A DNA stretch of 5,177 nt, taken from an uncultured Mesorhizobium sp. Lineage in GTDB: Bacteria > Pseudomonadota > Alphaproteobacteria > Rhizobiales > Rhizobiaceae. Below are positions 1 through 4,802 of this stretch, in pieces. Position numbers and translations under genes: made by a program. The notes under the pieces are model-generated. The model searched no databases. It was not told where the DNA came from and saw nothing but the letters and a program-made list of their open reading frames with translations. The DNA lies in contig CATMOC010000321.1 of the NCBI GenBank assembly GCA_950071955.1, positions 1 to 5,177 of the forward strand, read 5' to 3'. Position 1 is the stretch's first letter; the number at the start of each line of letters is the position of its first letter.

Positions 1-1
1 C

Positions 2-523
2 GCCGCCGCCGCGCGGCTGGCCGAGCTCGGCGTCCCCGCCTTCCTGCATCCGACGGATGCCGTCTTCGCCGACATGCTCGCGGGCTACGGTGGGGCGCTG
101 CATCTCAGCCTCGGCCGCGTCATCGAGGTAAGCGTGGCTGCGTCGCGCCTGGTCCTGTCGGGCATCATGGAGCGCCATCCGGGGCTGAAGCTGGTGCTGT
201 CGCATACCGGCGGCGCCTTGCCCTACCAGTCCGGCCGCATGGACAAGAACACGAAGAACGCGAAGCTTCCGAGGCCGGCCAGCACCTATCTCAGGCGCAT
301 GTACACCGATACCGTGTCGCCGCATTCGGCCGGGATGCGTTTCGCGATCGAGTATTACGGGATCGACAACGTCATGTACGGCACCGACTATCCCTGCTGG
401 GATCCGGCGACCTGCCTGGCGCTGCTGGACGAACTCGACCTGCCGGAAGCGGACCGGACGAAGCTGTTCCGAACAAACGCCATCCGCATTCTCGGCCTCA
501 AAGGTGCCGTCGACGCCACCTGA
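2..523 (+). CDS. Amidohydrolase family 2 (ACMSD-like) metal-dependent hydrolase/decarboxylase, 5'-truncated
   Basis: The open frame enters from the left edge and ends at TGA 521-523, giving 173 residues; the start lies outside the window. The fragment is the C-terminal half of a TIM-barrel metalloenzyme of the Amidohydro_2 family, which includes ACMSD, gamma-resorcylate decarboxylase and 5-carboxyvanillate decarboxylase. Visible family landmarks, numbered within the fragment, are FLHP (His16), the LSHTGG motif (His68) followed by ALPYQSGRMD, YGTDYP (Asp129, the usual metal or catalytic aspartate), and the C-terminal FRTNAIRILGL. The N-terminal HxH metal site is not in the window. Family members act in the cytoplasm on carboxylated aromatic or related substrates; the substrate here cannot be read from sequence. 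The LysR gene downstream on the same strand could be its regulator. Family assignment is firm; hydrolase versus decarboxylase is open. Confidence 0.9.
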   Translation, partial: AAAARLAELGVPAFLHPTDAVFADMLAGYGGALHLSLGRVIEVSVAASRLVLSGIMERHPGLKLVLSHTGGALPYQSGRMDKNTKNAKLPRPASTYLRRMYTDTVSPHSAGMRFAIEYYGIDNVMYGTDYPCWDPATCLALLDELDLPEADRTKLFRTNAIRILGLKGAVDAT

Positions 524-638
524 CGGCTCTTTGAAGCCTGCCACCGCCCTGGAGATTGCGACTGCCGGTTCCGCGAAAGCGTGAATGGGGTGGCCGCGCC
601 GCCGGCATTGCGGAAGGGTCTCCCTGCCGATAGAAGGT

Positions 639-656
639 TGCGGGTAGCTTCCCGCA
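639..656. promoter_or_regulatory. Inverted repeat upstream of the LysR gene
   Basis: TGCGGG and CCCGCA form a perfect 6-bp inverted repeat with a 6-bp centre, ending 55 bp before the LysR start. It sits where a LysR-type autoregulatory operator is often found, but it does not fit the T-N11-A form of the classical LysR box. No U-rich run follows, so it is a poor intrinsic terminator for the upstream amidohydrolase. In this GC-rich DNA it may be chance. Confidence 0.25.
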
Positions 657-699
657 CGGGTCTCGAAGCGATCTACCGCTCCGCCGTCGCGTGAGGGAT

Positions 700-703
700 G
701 GAG
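700..703 (+). promoter_or_regulatory. Ribosome binding site deciding the LysR start
   Basis: GGAG lies 8 nt before ATG 712. It supports that codon over the in-frame GTG at 691, which would add seven residues (MRDGVAG) that LysR proteins normally lack. Confidence 0.7.
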
Positions 704-711
704 TGGCCGGG

Positions 712-1626
712 ATGCTTTCTCTCACTCTGCGCCAACTCGAGGTGCTGGAAGCGGTGGTGCGTTTCGGGGGATTCGGCGCCGCTTCGAGCCGGCTCGACAT
801 TTCGCAGGCGTCGGTCAGCGCACACATCACGAGCCTTGAAAGTCAGGTGGGAACGCCGGTGTTCGAGCGCCGCCCCGGCAGGCGGCCCACCCTGACGGAA
901 GCCGGCGAACTGGTGCTTCGCCACGCTAGGCAGATTCTCGCGTCCGCCCGGGCGCTGGAACAGAGCCTCGACCAGTCGGCGAGGCGGGAAGAGACGCGCA
1001 TCGTCTTTTCGTGCCAGCGGTCGCTGGCGCGGCGCATGCAGGCGGACCTGGCGAAGTTCGCCTCGCAGAATCGCGGCATCGAACTCGTGCTGCGCATCGG
1101 CACCATTGAGGACGTCATCAACGACATCCGGTCCGGCACCGCCGACATCGGCCAGTTCGTCAGCTATGACCCGGTCACGGAGGTGAGTTCGCACATCCTC
1201 AGCCGGACCCGGCTTGTCGTGGTCGCCGCGCCAAGCCATCCGCTGGCGGGCGCCAAGCGCATCGCACCGTCGGTGCTCGCCACCTTTCCCTTCGTGGGAC
1301 CGCCGCCCTCGATGTTCGGCCGCGCGGTGCGTCAGGTGCTGCACAATGCAGGTGTGCCCGACGTCAACGTCGTGGCTCAGACCAACGAGTATACGCCGCT
1401 GCGCGAACTCGTCCTGGCCGGCGTGGGCCTGACGTGCTCGTTCTGGACGAGCGTCGAGCAGGATGTGAAGTCCGGCCGCCTGGCCTTGCTGGACGTCGAT
1501 TCCGAACCCATGATGGTCGACGTGCGCATCGCCCAGACCGAGCACCGCGCCCTCCCGCCCGAGGCCGAGCCGTTCCTGGCCTTCCTGCGTACGGACCCGG
1601 CAGGCTCGGCGCCGCCGTCGGGCTAG
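712..1626 (+). CDS. LysR-type transcriptional regulator
   Basis: This 304-residue protein has the usual LysR length and plan. Residues 3-62 are the winged helix-turn-helix (LRQLEVLEAV, then the ASSRLDISQASVSAHITSLE recognition region, then FERR and the LTEAGELVL end). A linker helix covers about 63-95, and a periplasmic-binding-protein-like effector domain about 96-293 (SGTADIGQFV, HPLAG, ELVLAGVGLT). It should be a cytoplasmic DNA-binding protein responding to a small-molecule co-inducer that cannot be identified here. The start at ATG 712 is chosen because of the GGAG Shine-Dalgarno and the alignment of the helix-turn-helix to the N-terminus. It is co-directional with the amidohydrolase upstream (188 bp) and the GST downstream (269 bp). 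LysR genes are more often divergent from their targets, so target assignment is inference. Confidence 0.95.
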   Translation: MLSLTLRQLEVLEAVVRFGGFGAASSRLDISQASVSAHITSLESQVGTPVFERRPGRRPTLTEAGELVLRHARQILASARALEQSLDQSARREETRIVFSCQRSLARRMQADLAKFASQNRGIELVLRIGTIEDVINDIRSGTADIGQFVSYDPVTEVSSHILSRTRLVVVAAPSHPLAGAKRIAPSVLATFPFVGPPPSMFGRAVRQVLHNAGVPDVNVVAQTNEYTPLRELVLAGVGLTCSFWTSVEQDVKSGRLALLDVDSEPMMVDVRIAQTEHRALPPEAEPFLAFLRTDPAGSAPPSG

Positions 1627-1778
1627 CGCATCCGTGTCGGTGGAGGAAGAGACGGGTTCGATAGCGGCCCTGCGGCCTCTTCGATTGGCGCGTCCGCAAT
1701 CCATCCCCGCTCCACTTGTCGGAATGGAGCAGGCGAATGATCCGGCACTTCGCCACGCGCAGAAGCGCCGTGGCCCGC

Positions 1779-1823
1779 GGCTCTTTCGGATGGCCTGATC
1801 ACGACGCCCGGCCGGAAAGAGCC
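1779..1823. repeat. 9-bp inverted repeat upstream of the GST gene
   Basis: GGCTCTTTC (1779-1787) and GAAAGAGCC (1815-1823) are perfect 9-bp inverted arms around a 27-bp spacer. The site ends 72 bp before the GST start. A separate 10-bp palindrome, ACGACGTCGT, follows at 1829-1838. The position suits an operator or promoter-associated site, but no convincing -35/-10 pair is visible nearby. As RNA it would be a long-loop hairpin without a U-tract, so a terminator for the LysR gene is less likely. Confidence 0.35.
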
Positions 1824-1884
1824 CCATAACGACGTCGTCCTGAAGCGATGAGACGTGCTACGGGCGAGTTGAACACGACGGGTT

Positions 1885-1889
1885 GGAAG
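1885..1889 (+). promoter_or_regulatory. Ribosome binding site deciding the GST start
   Basis: GGAAG lies 6 nt before ATG 1896. It favours that codon over the in-frame ATG at 1848, which has only a weak GAAG ahead of it and would add sixteen residues unlike any GST N-terminus. Confidence 0.65.
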
Positions 1890-1895
1890 TACGAG

Positions 1896-2537
1896 ATGAT
1901 CACGATCTGGACATATGACTTCGTGCCCGGCGGCGAGAATGGGCCGCGCGGCCTGGTACGCGATCTGAGGCTCAGATGGGCCTGCGAGGAGGCCGCGCTC
2001 GATTACGAGGTGAAGACGACGCCATTTGAAGATCGCGGGCCCGATCATTTTGCCAGGCAGCCGTTCGGCCAGGTGCCATTCCTGGAAGACGCCGGCATAA
2101 AGGTCTTCGAGAGCGGAGCCTGCCTTCTTTACCTCGCAAGGAAGAGCGAAATCCTCATGCCTCGCGATCCGGCAGGCGAAGCGGATACTCTTCAATGGAC
2201 GATCGCTGCCCTGAATTCCATCGAAATGGTCAGCGTGCCGTGGATGGTCCTGAGTTGGTCGGAAGGCCCGGACAACGGGCTTACCGGCTGGCTGGACAGT
2301 CGGTTGGCGCATATGGAAGCCGTCCTGGAGGACCGTGAGTGGATTGCGGCTGGACGCTTCACGGTTGCCGACATCATGCTGGCGGACGTATTCCGCCAGA
2401 CGCGCCGGGCCGACGCCCCGGCTTATCCGAACATCCGTGCCTACAAGCAACGCGCCTGCGCCCGTCCGGCCTTCAGGAAGGCATATGAGGATCAGGTCGC
2501 GCACTTTGTTGCCGGGGACATCGCACGAAGCGGTTGA
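1896..2537 (+). CDS. Glutathione S-transferase family protein
   Basis: The 213-residue product matches the usual length of a soluble GST. The N-terminal thioredoxin-like domain (about 1-83) starts ITIWTYDF and contains GQVPFLED (cis-Pro at residue 61) and FESGACLLYLA (Glu72-Ser73, the glutathione gamma-glutamyl contact). The C-terminal all-helical domain (about 90-205) carries GRFTVADIMLADVFR, the N-capping box with Thr156 and Asp159. Such proteins conjugate or reduce electrophilic substrates with glutathione in the cytoplasm. The segment after the first strand (PGGENGPRGLVRDLRLRWA) is longer than usual, and no Ser, Cys or Tyr in it is an obvious catalytic residue, so activity is uncertain. 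ATG 1896 is chosen for its Shine-Dalgarno and for placing the first beta strand at the N-terminus. The role is inferred to be detoxification, or a step linked to the adjacent amidohydrolase. Confidence 0.9.
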   Translation: MITIWTYDFVPGGENGPRGLVRDLRLRWACEEAALDYEVKTTPFEDRGPDHFARQPFGQVPFLEDAGIKVFESGACLLYLARKSEILMPRDPAGEADTLQWTIAALNSIEMVSVPWMVLSWSEGPDNGLTGWLDSRLAHMEAVLEDREWIAAGRFTVADIMLADVFRQTRRADAPAYPNIRAYKQRACARPAFRKAYEDQVAHFVAGDIARSG

Positions 2538-2761
2538 ATGCGTGCCCTCTGGATCAGCCGCTCATGGATACTCGAGTAGATCCCGGAAATGTCGCGCCGC
2601 GAGGATCCGACGTCTATCGAGCGCGTGCGCTCGCGATGCGAACAAAGAGCTGGGATCGGCCGCTCCACCCCCGGTCGAAATTGCGGAAGCCCGCTCGAGC
2701 GTGGCATTGGGCTTGCGCCCCTCTATCGCATGGCCTGGTCGGTCGGCCCGAGCACCGGCTT
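2538..2761. other. Convergent intergenic region
   Basis: This stretch separates the 3' ends of the GST gene (+) and the hydrolase gene (-). It holds no credible coding region; an ATG at 2538, touching the GST stop, opens only 13 codons. Short hairpin-forming sequences occur at 2618-2633 and 2709-2720, and a 10-bp palindrome CGCTCGAGCG at 2692-2701. None is followed by a clear T-run on either strand, so no classical intrinsic terminator can be named. Confidence 0.6.
2618..2633. terminator. Possible hairpin between convergent genes
   Basis: CGAGCGC and GCGCTCG form 7-bp perfect arms around GT (in RNA, effectively 6 bp with a 4-nt loop), 80 bp after the GST stop. It is GC-rich and lies between two converging genes, which suits a shared terminator. 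There is no U-tract on either side, so the call is weak. Confidence 0.25.
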
Positions 2762-3793
2762 CTAGTCGTGGCAGTTCGGGCCGGAACGATCCCCGACGAT
2801 CCGTTCCTCGACGTCCCGCGCGAGCGCCTCCAGGTCCCTTTGCTCTCCTGCCAGCTTCTCGATCGCGGCGATCGCGAGATCGGTCGCAATCCAGTCCGGC
2901 TTGTGGCCGAGGTTCTTCACCCAGACGAGTTCGGCGGCGGGAATGTCGCGCGCCAACCCCACCGAGTGGATCTCCTCGTAGACGACCGTATCGCTGTCGC
3001 CGGAGATGACGATCGTCGGCGCGGTGATCTCGCCGTAGCGCGGCGCGAGTTCGTCGACGAAATCGTATAGACCAGCGACGTCGCGCGCGTTTGCCCGGAA
3101 CGCGCGCGGTCTCAGCACCAGCGGGATAGCCGCTTCCGTCACGTACTCCTCCGGCACGGAGTTGGGAGCGAAGACGCACTCGATCGCGGACGTCATCTGT
3201 AATTTCCCGCCCGGATAGGCGAGGGTTTCCGCGAAGACACGGCCGATTGCCGGCGTCGTCGTCACCTCGTAGTGCCATGCCGTGCCGCCCCCGGGCCAGG
3301 GATGCGAGGCCGGCGCGAGGAAGAGCAGGCCCTGCGTTCGTTCCGCCTCATCGAGCGCGAATGCGGTGAGGACGGCCCCGGCGAAGGAGGGCCCGACGAT
3401 GATGGCGCGGGCAATGCCCAGTTCGTCCATCAGTGCGGCGATGGTTCCGGCCTGTCCGGTGGGGTCCAGGTTCCCGGCGGGGCCACGATCCGACCACCCA
3501 TGGCCCGGCCGGTCTATGAAGAGCATTTCGGCACGCCCCCCGAGCAGCGGCCGGAAGGGCACCATCTGGTCGCGCAGGTTGCCGCTCGCGCCATGGATGA
3601 AGACCAGCGGCGGCAGGTCCGCATCCTTTTCCGCCGGCACATGGACGAAGTGCATCCGCGTGCCGTTGACCGTGACGAATTCTCCGGAAGGCGGATAGCG
3701 CCGCTCGATCAGCCACGCCCCGATCCGCGTGACGCCGACGAGGATGAGAAGGAGCGCGAGGAGGAATGCGATCGCGGCGTATATGAGGTTCAT
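2762..3793 (-). CDS. Membrane-anchored alpha/beta-hydrolase
   Basis: The 343-residue protein begins with one hydrophobic segment (about 4-22, IYAAIAFLLALLLILVGV), then a basic stretch (WLIERRYPP) and an alpha/beta-hydrolase fold. Visible catalytic features are the oxyanion-hole motif VFIHGASGN (His67-Gly68), the nucleophile elbow VGPSFAG (Ser136), ISGDSDTVV (probable acid Asp268) and NLGHKPDW (His297). The elbow has Ala where GxSxG has its last Gly, which the family tolerates. It should hydrolyse an ester or similar bond near the membrane; substrate unknown. ATG 3793 is preferred because it places the membrane anchor at the N-terminus, although no good Shine-Dalgarno precedes it. The gene lies 70 bp after the TPR gene on the same strand and may share its transcript. 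The fold and triad are clear; the specific function is not. Confidence 0.92.
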   Translation of the reverse strand: MNLIYAAIAFLLALLLILVGVTRIGAWLIERRYPPSGEFVTVNGTRMHFVHVPAEKDADLPPLVFIHGASGNLRDQMVPFRPLLGGRAEMLFIDRPGHGWSDRGPAGNLDPTGQAGTIAALMDELGIARAIIVGPSFAGAVLTAFALDEAERTQGLLFLAPASHPWPGGGTAWHYEVTTTPAIGRVFAETLAYPGGKLQMTSAIECVFAPNSVPEEYVTEAAIPLVLRPRAFRANARDVAGLYDFVDELAPRYGEITAPTIVISGDSDTVVYEEIHSVGLARDIPAAELVWVKNLGHKPDWIATDLAIAAIEKLAGEQRDLEALARDVEERIVGDRSGPNCHD

Positions 3794-3863
3794 CTGGCGG
3801 ACCGGCTGTGAGATCCGCTCCGGATAGTGGGTCCGGGGCGGCCCGGCAATTCCGGCCTCGCCG

Positions 3864-4442
3864 TCAGATGCCTTCGCCCGCCAGTTCGTCGGCCAGTTCG
3901 ACGACTTCCGATTGCGCATCGCGGAGCATGGGATAGAGGTCGAGGACCCGCTGGTATGCATCGAGCGCGAGTTCGTTGGAGCCGCGTGCCTTCAGGATCC
4001 CGGCCAGCCCGGCCAGCGCTCCGAAATGGCGCGGTTCCAGGCGTAGCGTATGCTCGATGTCGGCCATTGCCTTGGCGTGGTTTTCCATCATGAAGTGGAC
4101 AGTCGCGCGGCGGTTCCAGCCTTCGGCGAAGCCCGGCTGGAGCATGATGACCTGGTCCAGGAAGTCGAGCGCGACGTCGTACTTCTTCTCCGTCATCGCG
4201 TCGTTCGCCCACTGCATCATCAGGTCGACCGAGGCGCTTCCCGAATCGGCCCACTGCGCGCCGATCTGCCGCGCGATACGCTCGGCTGCCTTCTCGTTGC
4301 GCTCGCGCTTCAGGTCGGAAAACAGCGTATCCAATCGGGAAGGACCATCCTCCGAAACTGCCGGGGCGGCTGGCGCTGCCTGGACCGAAAGGTTGCCCGC
4401 GAGGAGAAGGGGAATCAGGAAGAAGACAAAAATGTTCCGCAT
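3864..4442 (-). CDS. Exported tetratricopeptide repeat (TPR) protein
   Basis: This 192-residue protein starts with a signal peptide: a short basic n-region (MR), a hydrophobic core (IFVFFLIPLLLAG) and a signal peptidase I site after VQA at residue 22, giving a mature periplasmic protein of about 170 residues. Residues about 72-173 form three TPR-like helix pairs, recognisable from A-x(n)-Y-x-x-A-L-x-x-(Y/F)-x-x-(V/A)-(I/L) spacing and P at the repeat ends (LQPGFAEGW, LEPRHFGAL, LYPMLRDAQ). TPRs mediate protein contacts; no catalytic motif is present. It has no cysteine, so it is not a lipoprotein. Its start codon directly abuts a perfect inverted repeat (4443-4465), and it lies 86 bp after rpmJ. 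The partner protein is unknown. Export and TPR nature are well supported. Confidence 0.9.
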   Translation of the reverse strand: MRNIFVFFLIPLLLAGNLSVQAAPAAPAVSEDGPSRLDTLFSDLKRERNEKAAERIARQIGAQWADSGSASVDLMMQWANDAMTEKKYDVALDFLDQVIMLQPGFAEGWNRRATVHFMMENHAKAMADIEHTLRLEPRHFGALAGLAGILKARGSNELALDAYQRVLDLYPMLRDAQSEVVELADELAGEGI

Positions 4443-4465
4443 GCCGCGAAACCTAGCTTCGCGGC
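4443..4465 (-). promoter_or_regulatory. Perfect inverted repeat abutting the TPR start codon
   Basis: GCCGCGAA (4443-4450) and TTCGCGGC (4458-4465) are 8-bp perfect arms around a 7-nt centre, ending at the base before ATG 4442. In the mRNA the loop reads GCUAGGU, placing the only Shine-Dalgarno-like AGG in the loop, 9 nt before the AUG. As DNA it could equally be an operator overlapping a -10 element. The repeat is directly visible; its function is inference. Confidence 0.6.
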
Positions 4466-4477
4466 GCGGAACGTCAA
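4450..4477 (-). promoter_or_regulatory. Candidate promoter for a leaderless TPR mRNA
   Basis: On the - strand TTGACG (4477-4472) is followed after 16 bp by TAGGTT (4455-4450). Only 7 nt separate that -10-like box from ATG 4442, so transcription would start at or next to the start codon. The -35 match is good and the -10 match is poor (three of six bases). This would explain the weak ribosome binding site, since leaderless genes do not need one. Confidence 0.35.
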
Positions 4478-4484
4478 AGTGAAA

Positions 4485-4520
4485 ATCTCGTGAGATGCGG
4501 GCGTTATCCTGAACGCCCGT
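4485..4520 (-). terminator. Probable intrinsic terminator of rpmJ
   Basis: CGGGCGTT (4498-4505) and AACGCCCG (4512-4519) are perfect 8-bp arms around a 6-nt loop, extendable by one G-U pair. The stem starts 9 nt after the rpmJ stop. In the mRNA it is followed by a smaller hairpin (AUCUC, GAGAU; 4485-4496) and then a short UUUUC run. The U-tract is displaced about 12 nt from the main stem, so termination may be partial and allow some read-through into the TPR gene. Confidence 0.55.
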
Positions 4521-4528
4521 TCCGCGGA

Positions 4529-4654
4529 TCAGCCCTGGCGAGCCTTGTAGCGGGGCGCGCTCTTGTTGATGATGTAGATGCGGCCCTTGCGGCGGACCAT
4601 CCGGTTGTCCCGGTGGCGGCTCTTGAGCGCCTTGAGCGAATTCTTGATCTTCAT
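4529..4654 (-). CDS. rpmJ: 50S ribosomal protein L36, zinc-ligand-free (C-minus) form
   Basis: The 41-residue, strongly basic protein begins [20 protein letters not shown] and continues through [12 protein letters not shown] to KARQG, the characteristic longer bacterial L36 variant. It binds 23S rRNA in the large ribosomal subunit. It contains no cysteine, so the C-x2-C...C-x4-H zinc ribbon of canonical 37-38 residue L36 is absent; in E. coli the corresponding variant is the zinc-starvation paralogue YkgO. Alphaproteobacteria commonly carry this form. ATG 4654 is chosen because it is the conserved N-terminus; the Shine-Dalgarno is weak (GAG 3 nt upstream). It lies 148 bp after purK with its own promoter-like sequence and hairpins in the leader. 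Confidence 0.96.
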   Translation of the reverse strand: MKIKNSLKALKSRHRDNRMVRRKGRIYIINKSAPRYKARQG

Positions 4655-4674
4655 TGTCTCAGCCCGTGCTGTGC

Positions 4675-4688
4675 GGCCCGCGCGGGCC
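4675..4688. repeat. 14-bp perfect palindrome in the rpmJ leader
   Basis: GGCCCGCGCGGGCC is a perfect 14-bp palindrome located 20 nt before the rpmJ start. In RNA it would fold as a 5-bp all-GC stem (GGCCC, GGGCC) with a GCGC loop. It could influence ribosome access or be a protein-binding site. The composition is extreme even for this GC-rich window. Confidence 0.5.
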
Positions 4689-4697
4689 ATAAGTGAA

Positions 4698-4720
4698 AGA
4701 CGCGCCTTGCGGCGCGCTCT
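4698..4720 (-). terminator. GNRA-capped hairpin in the rpmJ leader; purK terminator or attenuator
   Basis: In - strand orientation CGCGCC, a GCAA tetraloop and GGCGCG form a 6-bp all-GC hairpin, extended by AGA/UCU pairing across one bulged G. The tail UCUUUCACUU is moderately U-rich. It lies about 80 nt after the purK stop and could terminate purK transcripts. However, the rpmJ promoter candidate is upstream of it, so rpmJ transcripts would also carry it near their 5' end. Terminator, attenuator and 5'-stabilising hairpin cannot be distinguished from sequence. Confidence 0.45.
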
Positions 4721-4734
4721 GAAAAAGTCGCGTG

Positions 4735-4764
4735 CTCTTAGCCGCAAAGCGCGGATCGTGTCAA
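4735..4764 (-). promoter_or_regulatory. rpmJ: Candidate sigma-70-type promoter of rpmJ
   Basis: On the - strand a perfect TTGACA -35 (4764-4759) is followed by 18 bp and TAAGAG (4740-4735) as -10. The predicted transcription start is near 4728, giving a leader of about 74 nt before ATG 4654. The location in the purK-rpmJ gap and the consensus -35 make independent transcription of rpmJ plausible. The -10 is imperfect. Confidence 0.55.
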
Positions 4765-4802
4765 CCGGAACGGTCGAATTCGGCGACTGCGCGATGGCGC
4801 CG

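Noticed and set aside
616..664. GGGTCTC direct repeat at 616-622 and 658-664, 42 bp apart (about four helical turns)
   Set aside because: A 7-mer repeated within a gap of this length is expected about once by chance.
673..1827. Long open frame on the - strand (384 codons) opposite the LysR gene
   Set aside because: It is the antisense of a clear LysR coding sequence. The product is Arg/His/Gly-rich without any recognisable domain, as expected of a shadow frame in GC-rich DNA.
2538..2579. 13-codon frame starting at the ATG that touches the GST stop
   Set aside because: It is too short, has no conserved feature, and is probably chance.
2562..3278. Open frame on the - strand overlapping the hydrolase gene in another frame
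   Set aside because: The overlapping frame encodes a complete catalytic triad in the right order; this one gives an Arg-rich product with no motif.
3833..3846. CCGGG-N4-CCCGG hairpin between the TPR and hydrolase genes
   Set aside because: It has only 5-bp arms, competing pairings with neighbouring CCGG sequences and no U-tract, so it is not convincing as a terminator.
3794..3961. Upstream extension of the hydrolase to a start at 3961
   Set aside because: It would overlap the TPR coding sequence and put 56 low-complexity residues before the membrane anchor.
4655..4690. In-frame ATG at 4690 adding 12 residues to L36
   Set aside because: The extension ([12 protein letters not shown]) is not part of L36, has no Shine-Dalgarno, and is mostly the palindromic leader.
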